From Cellulosilyticum sp. (lineage in GTDB: Bacteria > Bacillota > Clostridia > Lachnospirales > Cellulosilyticaceae): a DNA stretch of 64,000 bases. The position numbers and the translations under genes are program-made. The notes under the pieces are model-generated. The model had not been told where the DNA came from. It did not search any database and saw only the letters and a list, made by a program, of their open reading frames with translations. Positions 17,175-27,104 of the stretch are shown piece by piece (position 1 is the stretch's first letter; every line of letters starts with the position of its first letter). Location of the stretch: NCBI GenBank assembly GCA_015058045.1, contig SVDC01000006.1, positions 1 through 64,000 on the forward strand. The letters are read 5' to 3'.

Positions 17175-18533
17175 TTAATTTTTAAAACTATGGATTGGAG
17201 CTGGAATTCTTCCACCTCGCATAATAAATTGTTCGCATTGATATGGATTGACAGGCATAATCGGTGCATAGCCTAATAACCCACCAAATTCAACACTTTC
17301 TCCTACCTTTTTACCTATTGCAGGAATTATACGTACAGCAGTTGTTTTGGCATTAATCATACCAATTGCCATCTCATCTGCTATAATACCAGAAATGGTG
17401 CTACTACTTGTATCTCCTGGTATAGCTATCATATCAAGACCTACTGAACACACGCAAGTCATTGCCTCTAATTTTTCTAAAGTTAAAGCACCGTTTTCTG
17501 CTGCACGAATCATAGCATGGTCTTCACTAACTGGGATAAAGGCACCACTTAATCCCCCTACGCAAGATGAAGCCATAACACCACCTTTTTTGACAGAGTC
17601 ATTTAAGATGGCAAGTGCGGCTGTTGTACCTGGTGCCCCAGCACTTTCAAGACCCATTTCTTCAAAGATTTCTGCAATACTATCGCCTACAGCTGGTGTT
17701 GGGGCTAAAGATAAGTCAATAATCCCAAATGGTACATCTAACATTTGGGAAGCTTCTCTTGCAACCATTTGACCTGCACGTGTAATTTTAAAGGCTGTAC
17801 GCTTAACTTGTTCACAAAGCGTTTCAAAATCTTTACCACGTACTTCTTCTAATGCTTTCTTAACAACACCTGGGCCGCTAACACCGACATTAATCACAAC
17901 ATCTCTTTCACCTACACCATGAAAAGCCCCTGCCATAAAAGGATTATCTTCTGGTGCATTACAGAACACAACAAACTTAGCACAGCCAATACTTGAACGG
18001 TCAGCTGTACGCTCTGCCGTTAATTTAATAATCTCCCCAATACGCTTAACGGCATCCATATTGATCCCTGTACGTGTAGATCCCACATTGATAGAAGAAC
18101 ACACATTTTGTGTGACATCTAATGCTTCAGGAATCGATTCTATAAGCACATTATCTGCATTTGAACAACCTTTATGCACTAGTGCAGAAAAGCCTCCAAT
18201 AAAGTTAACACCTACCGTTTGTGCAGCTCGGTCTAAAGCTTTTGCAATAGGGACATAAGATGATGCGCCTGTTGCACCACCTACTAAAGCAATAGGTGTG
18301 ACCGAAATACGTTTATTCACAATAGGAATCCCGTATTTTTTAGAGATAATCTCACCTGTTTCCACAAGTTTCTCTGCTCTAAATGTAATACGATCATAAA
18401 TCTTATCGCAAAGTTTATTCATATCTTCACAAGCACAATCTAAAAGATTAATTCCCATGGTAATGGTACGAATATCAAGGTTTTCTTCTCGAATCATCTT
18501 ATTCGTTTCTTGCACTTCATATCTTGAAATCAT
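17175..18533 (-). CDS. DUF711 / UPF0210 (PFL family) protein
   Basis: This 452-residue protein belongs to the UPF0210 family, with conserved segments [41 protein letters not shown] and [11 protein letters not shown]. The family is related to glycyl-radical-type folds by structure, but no reaction is established, so I do not assign one. Its gene follows an ACT-domain gene in very many Firmicutes, and the same pairing occurs here (68 bases apart). The protein is cytoplasmic, with no signal peptide. It is probably co-regulated with the ACT partner. Confidence 0.9.
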   Translation of the reverse strand: MISRYEVQETNKMIREENLDIRTITMGINLLDCACEDMNKLCDKIYDRITFRAEKLVETGEIISKKYGIPIVNKRISVTPIALVGGATGASSYVPIAKALDRAAQTVGVNFIGGFSALVHKGCSNADNVLIESIPEALDVTQNVCSSINVGSTRTGINMDAVKRIGEIIKLTAERTADRSSIGCAKFVVFCNAPEDNPFMAGAFHGVGERDVVINVGVSGPGVVKKALEEVRGKDFETLCEQVKRTAFKITRAGQMVAREASQMLDVPFGIIDLSLAPTPAVGDSIAEIFEEMGLESAGAPGTTAALAILNDSVKKGGVMASSCVGGLSGAFIPVSEDHAMIRAAENGALTLEKLEAMTCVCSVGLDMIAIPGDTSSSTISGIIADEMAIGMINAKTTAVRIIPAIGKKVGESVEFGGLLGYAPIMPVNPYQCEQFIMRGGRIPAPIHSFKN

Positions 18534-18601
18534 GATTATTTTCCTCTCTATGTATGCTTTAAGTTGCTTATTCTAATAGCTTACTTTTTATCACCTATTT
18601 C

Positions 18602-18871
18602 TTATATTCTATGCATGTTATCAAAGATGGCTTGATGTTGCAAACGAATATCTACACCTATCTCTTGACCTAGTTTAGAAATACAATCTACAACTTCCAC
18701 AAATTCACTTTTTGCACTATCAATATCTACAATCATCATCATATTAAAATAGCCTTGAACGATGGTTTGAGAGATATCTAGAATATTAATATTTTCCTCA
18801 CTTAAAAATGTACATACCTTTGCAATAATCCCTACTTTATCTTTTCCTACTACTGTAATAATCCCCTTCAT
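18602..18871 (-). CDS. ACT domain protein, UPF0237 family
   Basis: This is a single ACT domain of 89 residues, reading MKGIITVVGKDKVGIIAKVC at the start with the expected beta-alpha-beta pattern, then ILDISQTIVQGYFNMMMIVD. ACT domains bind small amino acids and regulate enzymes. UPF0237 proteins are paired with DUF711 in many genomes, and the partner gene lies directly downstream. The ligand is unknown. It begins 18 bases after the FtsA-like gene, in one transcript. Confidence 0.92.
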   Translation of the reverse strand: MKGIITVVGKDKVGIIAKVCTFLSEENINILDISQTIVQGYFNMMMIVDIDSAKSEFVEVVDCISKLGQEIGVDIRLQHQAIFDNMHRI

Positions 18872-18889
18872 ATCTATTCTCCTTTCAAT

Positions 18890-20968
18890 CTATTTTTTCC
18901 AATAGATTTCTAATTGATCTCCATCTCTTAAAATATCTGTTAATGCAGCTGCCTGATTATTTCTTACTAATTGGATTGTCCCTTGTGGTTTAGATAAGTC
19001 AAATGCAATATGGTCAAAAATACTTGCAAAAATATAAGCTGACTCTTTAACCGGTAAGGTAACTACTTCTCCATTAACTGTAATATACATTGATTCTGAT
19101 TTCTTAACATCCTTTACTTCCAAGCTATTCATGTCTTCTATTACTTCGTATGGTATCTCATTACTATCTTCCTCTAACTCTACTACTGATTGCTTTACTA
19201 AGTCATGATCTTCCTCATGCATCTGCTTTGAATCAATAATGTCAATGAGCAAATGATCCCACTCTTGTAAAACATAATCCCCTTTCAATGGCACAAACTC
19301 TTTTGTAATACATTTATTATCCATTGAAATCTCTAGAGCAGACAGTAAATCTTCAAGTGTATGAATATGTACGACTTCAACTTCATCGCTAGGTAAAATT
19401 TTATAGGATCTTGATACCAACTGTCCATTGACTTTAACTAAAGGTAAGACATAGGTTTGATCTTCTAGATTAATACGCTTTTCTACCTCTACAAAAGTAT
19501 CTATAGTAAGCTCTGGTGCCATACCATTGATTGCAAGCTCTACTTGTAAGATATCTCCATCCTTAATATGTTCTTGAATAGAAGCTTCCTGGCCATTTAA
19601 TAAAATAGTAGCTGGTACCCCATTCTCACCTTTGATACGTTGCCTTTCACCATTTAGTTTAAACATAAGCGTATTTCCTTTTTTAGGAAAAATCGCACTA
19701 TGCTCAATTCCTACTGCTATAATCGCATCTAAAATCGTCAGCTTTTTAGCATTTAGAAGCTGTACTTTTTGTCCGTTGACTGTGACAAAAGTAAACTGAT
19801 TAAACTTATCTTGAATCATAGTCATACAAATTCCAAGAGGCGTAATCATCTCTGGACTATCGACCATCCCAACTTCATCTTTAAATTTAACAAGATGTTT
19901 TGTACTTCTTACAGCTACACGCTCTTCAGATAGCCCCAAATGCTGTGCAATCTTTTGAGTAACATGATACATTTGACTTCCACCCCCTACACAAAAAACA
20001 GCATTAGGTGATGTATCTCCATTCAAACGTAAGATTCTCTCTGCAATCTGACAAGTCATTGCATCAATAGTAGATTCTATGACCTTCCCAATCTCCTCTG
20101 CTGGAACACTGTGAGAAATACCAATAATATCTGTAAATTCAACAGTCGCATGATCTATAACTTGCTTTTTAATGGTTTCTGCAGTATTAAAATCAACTAG
20201 ATATTTATGTACAATCGCTTCGGTGACTTCATCCCCTGCATTAGGAATCATGCCATAGGCAGCCACACTACCTTCTTTTGTAATAGCAATGTCTGATGTC
20301 CCCGCACCTATATCCACTAAGGCTAAATTTAAAAGCCTAATTTGTTCTGGTATAACTGCATTCATTGCAGCAATAGGCTCTAAAGTCAAATGACTTACAG
20401 TCAGTTCTGCACGCTCTGTCACAGCATATAAACTATCGATGACTTGCTTCGGTAAAAATGTTGCAATCATTTTTGCTCGAATTTGATGTCCTTTGTGCCC
20501 CTCTAGATTAGCTATGATATAATCTTCAAGATAATATTGAACCACCGAATAAGCAACACAGTAATATTCAGTTTCTGTGCCCATTTCCTGCTGCTTAATT
20601 TTGGCTTTTTCAACCCCTTCAAGCTCTAAATGATGAATATCAGCTAATGTTACTTCATGCATTTCATCAAAGTTTTGAACAACTTCTACCATTTGTGTTG
20701 TTAATGCACGCCCAGCTGCTGCTATTGCAACTTCTTTAAACATAATCCCTAATCTTTTTTCAAGTGCTATTTTAACCTCATAGACTACCCTAGCTACTTT
20801 TTGAATGTCATGAATTTGACCATCCATCATGGCTCTTTCTTCATGGGCCCTACATTCATAGTCAACAAGTACAAATTCATCTCCATCTCTATAGCCCACT
20901 ACACCTACAACGGTACGCGTACCAATGTCTAATCCAAAGCATAGTGTTTCTTTTAAATACGCTTTCAC
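18890..20968 (-). CDS. FtsA-like actin-fold ATPase with long C-terminal extension
   Basis: This protein has 692 residues, against about 420 for typical FtsA. The actin-like core is clear. Phosphate loop 1 is LDIGTRTVVG (13-22), an SHS2-like subdomain follows, phosphate loop 2 is VDIGAGTSDIAI near 217-228, and VFCVGGGSQMYHV lies near 320. From about residue 395 on there are repeated beta-rich units. Each starts with a V-x-VNG strand (FVTVNGQKVQL, LVKVNGQLV, ITVNGEVVTL); the first and last close on a GDxLx(V/I) strand (KDGDILQVE, RDGDQLEIYW), resembling beta-grasp domains. No amphipathic FtsA tail is seen. Its start overlaps the stop of the GalT-like gene by four bases. A role in cell envelope or division is inferred only from the core. 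Confidence 0.75.
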   Translation of the reverse strand: MKAYLKETLCFGLDIGTRTVVGVVGYRDGDEFVLVDYECRAHEERAMMDGQIHDIQKVARVVYEVKIALEKRLGIMFKEVAIAAAGRALTTQMVEVVQNFDEMHEVTLADIHHLELEGVEKAKIKQQEMGTETEYYCVAYSVVQYYLEDYIIANLEGHKGHQIRAKMIATFLPKQVIDSLYAVTERAELTVSHLTLEPIAAMNAVIPEQIRLLNLALVDIGAGTSDIAITKEGSVAAYGMIPNAGDEVTEAIVHKYLVDFNTAETIKKQVIDHATVEFTDIIGISHSVPAEEIGKVIESTIDAMTCQIAERILRLNGDTSPNAVFCVGGGSQMYHVTQKIAQHLGLSEERVAVRSTKHLVKFKDEVGMVDSPEMITPLGICMTMIQDKFNQFTFVTVNGQKVQLLNAKKLTILDAIIAVGIEHSAIFPKKGNTLMFKLNGERQRIKGENGVPATILLNGQEASIQEHIKDGDILQVELAINGMAPELTIDTFVEVEKRINLEDQTYVLPLVKVNGQLVSRSYKILPSDEVEVVHIHTLEDLLSALEISMDNKCITKEFVPLKGDYVLQEWDHLLIDIIDSKQMHEEDHDLVKQSVVELEEDSNEIPYEVIEDMNSLEVKDVKKSESMYITVNGEVVTLPVKESAYIFASIFDHIAFDLSKPQGTIQLVRNNQAAALTDILRDGDQLEIYWKK

Positions 20969-21864
20969 TTATACATCCCCTTTAACATTTTCTTCATCTT
21001 ATTTGCATAGGTTTCTGGTGCTATAGATAAAATATGACACCCCGTTGCAATCTCAAATCCTGCAATATGCCCCACTCTCATGACTAGCTTCACATAAAAA
21101 TGGTAAGGATATTGTCTCCTTACATCACCACTCATCATACAAATATTAAAAGCATAATTAGGATTGATTTGATGATATACTTCTAACAAATACTTCATAA
21201 ACTGCCCTAGTTTTTTAATCTCTCGAATCGAAAGTTCGCCATAGTGCTGATAATGATTTTTCGGAATGCACCATACTTCATATGGATATTCTGGTGCTGG
21301 TGGAACCCAAATTTCCCAAAAAGAATCCTCACCAATAAGAAATCCCTCTTCATTGTGTAATTCTTGACACAAATAGCATTCTCCCATGTGATTATAGGCT
21401 TTATACTTGCTTTTCATACTATTAGGAATCTCTTGTAAGGCAATGATTTGCCAATGAGAATGACTAATACTGGCTCCAGCACTAGTCCCATAGTTTTTAA
21501 AAACTTGGATAAGCTTAATTTCAGGCTCCTGCATTAGCACATTCCATCGCTTTTGAATCATCATTAAAATCTCTTCCCAGTGTGCTACAGTAAAATCTTT
21601 TGGATGCAAGGTATGATGGGCTGTATCAATAATCACATCGTGTTTTCCCTTGGTCTCTTCTTTAGATGTAGCGGGATAGCGATTTGGCACTATACGCGCA
21701 AGAAGTTCATCTTCTTGCCAACTTTCATCTAGAATGCGTTCTAAGCATCCTTTATTCACTAAGCAAAAGGGACATGTCTCGTCCTTTTCATTAATAAACG
21801 GACGTGCATCACGTCTAGGTGCAACTATAGATGCTTGATCAAAAAAATCCTGAAAATTTTTCAT
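20965..21864 (-). CDS. GalT-like nucleotidyltransferase (HIT superfamily)
   Basis: This encodes 299 residues. The N-terminal half has PNRYPA (60-65), zinc-type CPFC (31-34) and the active-site motif SHSHWQI (134-140). The second His would be the nucleophile, as in galactose-1-phosphate uridylyltransferase, where the motif is usually HPHxQ. A second Cys pair, CYLC, is at 163-166. Size and layout fit the GalT superfamily but not classical GalT exactly; related phosphorylase-type enzymes are possible. No other galactose genes are nearby. It begins the transcript that continues with the FtsA-like gene. Confidence 0.75.
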   Translation of the reverse strand: MKNFQDFFDQASIVAPRRDARPFINEKDETCPFCLVNKGCLERILDESWQEDELLARIVPNRYPATSKEETKGKHDVIIDTAHHTLHPKDFTVAHWEEILMMIQKRWNVLMQEPEIKLIQVFKNYGTSAGASISHSHWQIIALQEIPNSMKSKYKAYNHMGECYLCQELHNEEGFLIGEDSFWEIWVPPAPEYPYEVWCIPKNHYQHYGELSIREIKKLGQFMKYLLEVYHQINPNYAFNICMMSGDVRRQYPYHFYVKLVMRVGHIAGFEIATGCHILSIAPETYANKMKKMLKGMYK

Positions 21865-21930
21865 ATCCCTCGCCTTTCTTTTTTTATCATTTTACACTAT
21901 TACCTATTAAATTAAAAGTAATAAAATTTA

Positions 21931-21971
21931 TAAAAATAAAAGACAAGGTCATTCCTTGTCTTTTATTTTTA
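21931..21971 (-). terminator. Rho-independent terminator of the peptide-binding protein gene
   Basis: The stem AAAATAAAAGACAAGG / CCTTGTCTTTTATTTT with a five-base loop has T-rich flanks on the minus strand. It lies 30 bases after the stop of the gene at 22004. Confidence 0.85.
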
Positions 21972-22003
21972 TAATCTATTCTTTATTAATTTAAGGTTTT
22001 TTA

Positions 22004-23608
22004 TCATGAAATAGTCCATTCCTCAACATTTGCAAATATATTAAGTGGTGTAGCTTCAATATTCCCACCTATATGACTTTTCATCATGAGCACTGATTTC
22101 TTGAAGTATAAACTAATATATGGTGATACCTCAGCAAAATACTCCTGTAGCGCATTGTAAGCATCATAAATGCCTTCATGTGAAGCAATAAAAGCTTGTT
22201 GCAGTAATTCGTCCATCTTAGCATCTTTATAGCTCACATAGTTTTCTCCACCTACTATATTAGAGGAACGAAATGCAAAACTTAAATCTAATGCATAAGA
22301 GAGTTGCCATCCACCTAAAAAGGCATCAAACTGTCTACTTTGTAATCTAGATAAATAAGTTTCCTTATCCACCTCTTCAATTTGCATATCAATTCCTACC
22401 TCTGCATACATCTTTTTCATTTCCTTGGCTACTTTTACACGGTCTGTATTTTCCGTATTGACCATTAATGTAAAAGAAAGAGGCTCACCATTTTTTGCCA
22501 TATAGCCTGTTACTTCATCCGGCTCATACCCCTCCTGGGCTAATAAATAACGTGCTCTTTCCTTATCATATGTTTTAATCTCTAAGTTTTTATCATACAA
22601 ATAAGAAACTGGACTAATTGGTGTATCTGTAATAACTGCATGTTCTAGATAATATAACCTTACAATTTCTTCACGATTAAGTGCATACATTAAAGCATTC
22701 CTAATCCCTGCAGTTTGAAAAATAGATTGATTAAAATTGACACCCATAAATTCATAAATAGGTGCTACCATTTCATAATACTTATTAGATGAGCTATTCG
22801 TATACTTACCCCATTCAGTCTCTGTCGTATAAACCATATCAATCAGACCTTGCTTAAAAGAATATAGTCCACTAACCTCATCTGGAATTAAATTAATCTG
22901 AATCTCTTCAATTTGAGGCTTACCTTTAAAGTAATTTGGATTTGCCTTAAGATGAATCGCTTCTAGCGGGGTTGTATTCTCATAAATATAAGGTCCTGAC
23001 CCCACCGGCGCAATACTCATATTCCCACTATTCTCTACATCGTAAATATGCTTAGGTACAACTGGGAAAAATAAAGTTTGTAGCACGCTACTAAACCCTT
23101 GTTTGTATATGATTTTAAAAGTTGTGCTATCTATTTTCTCCATAGACTGTATATTTTGTGCAGCCTGCCTATAAGGACAGTCTGGAATCTGTGCAATCTT
23201 ATTTAATGTAAAAATCACATCATCACTTGTTAGTGGCTGTCCATCATGCCAGGTTAAACCTTGATTCAACGTAATAGTAATAGCTGTTTGCTCCTCATTC
23301 ACCACCCATGATTGTGCCAAATTAGGACTAACCGTTCCATCTTCTTCAATATTCACTAATGGACTAAAAATAAGATACAATGCTTGCTCCACATTAGCTT
23401 GTGTATTATAAAGTGGATTAAGTGTTTTTGTCGTATTCATGGCAATAATCAAGCGTGATGCACCACTAGTTTCTACTGTTTCTTCTTCTGGCTGCGTTAT
23501 ATCGGTTGTTTCATCTATTTGGTTATTCATTGGTTCTTCTCTTAATCCGCATCCTGATATACCTAAAAGTAATAAGCTAAGTAGCATAAGCTTCTTCAGC
23601 TTCCTCAT
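22004..23608 (-). CDS. Oligopeptide-type ABC substrate-binding lipoprotein (SBP family 5)
   Basis: This 534-residue lipoprotein binds peptides or similar solutes outside the membrane. A basic N-terminus and hydrophobic segment lead to the lipobox LGISGC with the lipidated Cys 20. An acidic Thr/Glu linker follows, then the SBP_bac_5 domain with its usual PLVNIEEDGTVSPNLAQSW and GLTWHDGQPLTSDDVIFTL segments. Its start overlaps the coaE stop, so it is translated with coaE. No permease or ATPase genes are next to it, so it must use a transporter encoded elsewhere or act as an orphan binding protein. Confidence 0.9.
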   Translation of the reverse strand: MRKLKKLMLLSLLLLGISGCGLREEPMNNQIDETTDITQPEEETVETSGASRLIIAMNTTKTLNPLYNTQANVEQALYLIFSPLVNIEEDGTVSPNLAQSWVVNEEQTAITITLNQGLTWHDGQPLTSDDVIFTLNKIAQIPDCPYRQAAQNIQSMEKIDSTTFKIIYKQGFSSVLQTLFFPVVPKHIYDVENSGNMSIAPVGSGPYIYENTTPLEAIHLKANPNYFKGKPQIEEIQINLIPDEVSGLYSFKQGLIDMVYTTETEWGKYTNSSSNKYYEMVAPIYEFMGVNFNQSIFQTAGIRNALMYALNREEIVRLYYLEHAVITDTPISPVSYLYDKNLEIKTYDKERARYLLAQEGYEPDEVTGYMAKNGEPLSFTLMVNTENTDRVKVAKEMKKMYAEVGIDMQIEEVDKETYLSRLQSRQFDAFLGGWQLSYALDLSFAFRSSNIVGGENYVSYKDAKMDELLQQAFIASHEGIYDAYNALQEYFAEVSPYISLYFKKSVLMMKSHIGGNIEATPLNIFANVEEWTIS

Positions 23609-24234
23609 TATTCTTCCTCCTTAGACTTAAAGCTGCCTGCTTTCACTTTTTCTAAAAAAGTTTTTATTTGCTTAGTTGTTTCTTCAAGTGAAACACTGTT
23701 ATCTATAACATAATCTGCTGCTGCTTTAAGTTCTTCCCATTCTTTCTGTGCTTTAAACCGCCTTAATATTTGTTCTTCTCCTAATCCTTCACGTGCAATA
23801 ACTCTCTTAATACGAACCTCTGGATCTGCATAAACCGCAATAACTAAATCTGTTAAATCTACAAGACCACTTTCTAATAATAAAGCTGCCTCTAAAATAA
23901 TGAGTTGTTCTGGTCTTGTCATCTTGTCTTCTTCAATACGTTCTACTACACGTTTTGTAATCAAGGGATGTGTAATCTCATTTAATTGTCTTACTTTTAA
24001 CTCATCCCCAAATACAACTTCGCCTAAACGCTTTCGTACAATTTCACCTGTTTCATCTAAAATCCCTGTTCCAAATGTTTCTATAATTGGGGTATAAGCT
24101 GGTTGTCCTTTTAATAAGATTTCGTGCCCTATTAAATCAGCAGAAATATAGGATATAGGCTGCAGTTCACTTAAAATGGCAATCACTGTAGACTTGCCTG
24201 CTCCCATACCCCCAATAATTCCAATTACATTCAT
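23608..24234 (-). CDS. coaE: Dephospho-CoA kinase
   Basis: This 208-residue enzyme phosphorylates dephospho-CoA with ATP in the last step of coenzyme A synthesis. The P-loop GGMGAGKST is at residues 8-16. The lid and CoA-site segment HPLITKRVV and the LLLESGLVDL segment are typical. Length matches the family. It lies 12 bases after polA and overlaps the following lipoprotein gene, giving a polA-coaE-lipoprotein operon. The polA-coaE pairing is common in Firmicutes. Confidence 0.94.
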   Translation of the reverse strand: MNVIGIIGGMGAGKSTVIAILSELQPISYISADLIGHEILLKGQPAYTPIIETFGTGILDETGEIVRKRLGEVVFGDELKVRQLNEITHPLITKRVVERIEEDKMTRPEQLIILEAALLLESGLVDLTDLVIAVYADPEVRIKRVIAREGLGEEQILRRFKAQKEWEELKAAADYVIDNSVSLEETTKQIKTFLEKVKAGSFKSKEEE

Positions 24235-24246
24235 TTTTCTATTCTC

Positions 24247-26889
24247 CTATTTTGCTTCTAACCAATTTTCACCTTGATGTACATCTACATGAAGCGGTAC
24301 ACTATAATTTGCAACATGCTCCATTTCTTCTTTTAGTAATTTTTTAACCACATCAATTTCTTCACGATGTGTTTCAATTAAAAGTTCATCATGTACTGTT
24401 AAAATGAGTCTTGAACGTAGAGATAACTCATTAAGCTTTTTATGAACACGAATCATAGCAATTTTAATAAGATCCGCTGCTGTTCCTTGAATAGGTGTAT
24501 TCATTGCCACACGTTTACCAAATTCTCTAAGATTATAGTTGCTTGCTAAAATTTCAGGAATTTCTCTTTTTCGATGATAAAGTGTTTCCACATAACCATG
24601 TTCCATGGCATAACTAATGGTATTCTCAATATAGGCTTTAATTTGTGGATACTTTTCAAAATAGCCATCGATATAACGTTGTGCTTCCTTTTGAGAAATT
24701 TTGAGGTCCTCAGATAACGCAAAAGCACTAATACCATAAACAATTCCAAAGTTAACCGCTTTTGCATTACTACGTTGTAGTGGTGTAACCTCCTCAAATG
24801 GTACATGGAAAACTTGTGAAGCAGTTAAGGCATGAATGTCCACACCATGTTTAAAAGCATCAATTAACGTGTCATCTCCTGAAATATGAGCAAGTAAACG
24901 TAATTCAATTTGAGAATAATCCCCATCTAGAAAAACATATTCAGGTGAAGAAGGAATAAAGAGTCTTCTAATTTTTTTACCCATCTCAAATTTAACTGGT
25001 ATATTTTGCAAGTTTGGTTCTGTACTACTTAAGCGACCTGTTGCTGTAATCGTTTGATTAAAGGTAGAATGAATCTTATTTTGCTCTGTCATAACTGCAA
25101 GTAATCCTTCGACATAAGTAGACTTCAATTTTGAGTATTGACGATATTCCAAAATTTTATCAACAATCGGATAATCCTTACTTAATATTTCCAAAACTTC
25201 AGCAGCTGTAGAATAGCCTGTTTTGGTCTTCTTAACCGGTGGAATACCCATTTTTTCAAATAAAATAATACCTAGTTGTTTAGGCGAATTAATGTTAAAG
25301 ATTTCTCCTGCTTCTTCATAAATTTTTTCAGAAATTTTACTCAGAAGAGCTTCGAGCTCTTCACCATATTGTTTTAATCCAACTGGATCTACAGAAATCC
25401 CTGCAATCTCCATATCAAATAAAACCTCAATAAGTGGCATTTCAATTTCTTCAAATAAGCGCATCATATTCTCATCTATTAATTGAGTCTTCATCTGCTC
25501 TGCAATTGGTAATAATTTAGAGGCACGTTTTGCAACCTCCACTTGACGTACTTCTTCCTCTAAGCTCATCCAATTTTTCTTACTCTTACCTTTTCCTAAA
25601 AGCTGTTCTTCAGATTGAAGATTATGACTACCTAAAAATAATGTCTCTAATTCTGCTAAATCATAATCCTTATTGGTTGGATGTAATAAGTAGGCTCCAA
25701 TAAATGTATCTATTTTTACACCAGCTAGTTCTATTCCAAATTGAATAAGCTCATGCATCATTTTTTTACTATCATGTACAATCTTTTCATAGCTTGGACT
25801 CTCAAAGAAATCAATGAGTAATTCTTTTTCTTTTGTATCCGTTATATCCCATTCTCTATAATAAACCTCTTCCTTTAAAGCTAAAGCAAGGCCCAATGTA
25901 CGTTCTTCTAAGAAATAGCTCATGGCAACTTGTTGGCCTTTAGCTGTTTCTAAGAAAGCTTGAAAATCTTCTACCTGAAGGCGCTTTACTTCAAAAGTTT
26001 CCTCTTCCTTCGCTGATTCTTTGCGTGGTAATTTGCTCATAACTGATTTAAGCTCAAGCGATTGAAAAAGCTCAGAGGCTTCTTCATCTAGTGTTAAATC
26101 AAAATCAAAATCTTCCCAACTATATTCTAGTGGTACATCACATACAATTGTTGCAAGCATTTTGCTATCTCTTGCATCTTGTGCATAAGTGGTTAAGTTT
26201 TCTTTCAATTTCTTTTGTTTGATTTCTTCTACATGTTCTAAAAGGTTTTCAATACTGCCATACTCTTTAATAAGTTTAACCGCTGTTTTTTCACCAATAC
26301 CTGGTACGCCTTTAATATTATCGGAAGCATCTCCCATAAGTCCTTTTACATCGATAAATTCGGTTGGAGATACCCCATAAGTTTCTACGACATCCTTTGC
26401 AAAAAAGCTCTCTATTTCTGTTCCTGTCTTTTTCGTTCTAGGGATTTTAACTTCAATACGCTCAGAAGTAATTTGGAATAAGTCACGGTCACCAGATACA
26501 ACCGTTACATCCATACCACTTTTTTCTGCCGCCTTAGCTAGTGTACCTAATACATCATCTGCTTCATATCCCTCTTTAGATAAAATATGAATATGCATAG
26601 CCGCTAACACCTCTTTTAAAAGAGGAATCTGTGCACGTAATTCTTGCGGCATCCCTTTACGATTTCCTTTATATTCATCTGAAAATTTATGTCTAAAAGT
26701 TGGTGTACTTAAATCAAAAGTCACTCCTAAATAATCTGGTTTTTCTTTTTCTATAATACTTAGCATCATATTTAAAAAGCCAAAAATGGCATTTGTATAT
26801 TGGCCCTCTTTATTCGTTAATAATGGCACACCATAAAAAGCTCTATTTGCCATACTATGTCCATCAAATAACAATAGTTTCTTATTCAT
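24247..26889 (-). CDS. polA: DNA polymerase I
   Basis: This 880-residue enzyme fills gaps and removes RNA primers. I chose ATG 26889, with GAGGTG seven bases upstream. The 5-prime nuclease domain covers about 1-290 (LLLFDGHSMANRAFYG at the start, VSGDRDLFQI near 110, GIGEKTAVKLI near 190). The middle 3-prime exonuclease domain (about 300-470) lacks the catalytic Asp and Glu residues. The polymerase domain has motif A (DGDYSQIELR), motif B (RSNAKAVNFGIVYG) and motif C (LTVHDELLIE). So it should have polymerase and 5-prime nuclease activity without proofreading, as in Bacillus. Confidence 0.96.
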   Translation of the reverse strand: MNKKLLLFDGHSMANRAFYGVPLLTNKEGQYTNAIFGFLNMMLSIIEKEKPDYLGVTFDLSTPTFRHKFSDEYKGNRKGMPQELRAQIPLLKEVLAAMHIHILSKEGYEADDVLGTLAKAAEKSGMDVTVVSGDRDLFQITSERIEVKIPRTKKTGTEIESFFAKDVVETYGVSPTEFIDVKGLMGDASDNIKGVPGIGEKTAVKLIKEYGSIENLLEHVEEIKQKKLKENLTTYAQDARDSKMLATIVCDVPLEYSWEDFDFDLTLDEEASELFQSLELKSVMSKLPRKESAKEEETFEVKRLQVEDFQAFLETAKGQQVAMSYFLEERTLGLALALKEEVYYREWDITDTKEKELLIDFFESPSYEKIVHDSKKMMHELIQFGIELAGVKIDTFIGAYLLHPTNKDYDLAELETLFLGSHNLQSEEQLLGKGKSKKNWMSLEEEVRQVEVAKRASKLLPIAEQMKTQLIDENMMRLFEEIEMPLIEVLFDMEIAGISVDPVGLKQYGEELEALLSKISEKIYEEAGEIFNINSPKQLGIILFEKMGIPPVKKTKTGYSTAAEVLEILSKDYPIVDKILEYRQYSKLKSTYVEGLLAVMTEQNKIHSTFNQTITATGRLSSTEPNLQNIPVKFEMGKKIRRLFIPSSPEYVFLDGDYSQIELRLLAHISGDDTLIDAFKHGVDIHALTASQVFHVPFEEVTPLQRSNAKAVNFGIVYGISAFALSEDLKISQKEAQRYIDGYFEKYPQIKAYIENTISYAMEHGYVETLYHRKREIPEILASNYNLREFGKRVAMNTPIQGTAADLIKIAMIRVHKKLNELSLRSRLILTVHDELLIETHREEIDVVKKLLKEEMEHVANYSVPLHVDVHQGENWLEAK

Positions 26890-27044
26890 ATTACACCTCA
26901 TTGATTCATTTAAAATTATTATAGCATATTTCCATATTTTTTATTGCATGATTTTAAATTCCCTTTTATTATTTTCCCACATTCTTCCTTTATTATCTAT
27001 TTTAGCCTATTTATTGATAGAATTTTCCTCTTAATACAAAATAC

Positions 27045-27098
27045 TCCCCTATCGTTATGGCCATAGACCATACCTTCTAGGAGAGCATCTTATAAATA
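27045..27098 (-). terminator. Possible terminator downstream of recO
   Basis: On the minus strand CTCTCCTA pairs with TAGGGGAG around an inner TATGG / CCATA hairpin, followed by TATTTTGTATT. The stem is convincing but the T tract is weak. It lies just after recO and before polA. Confidence 0.55.
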
Positions 27099-27104
27099 CT
27101 TTTC

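Noticed and set aside
17347..17772. 141-codon open frame on the plus strand inside the DUF711 gene
   Set aside because: It lies antisense inside a well-recognised gene, has no ribosome site and its composition follows the complement of the DUF711 codons.
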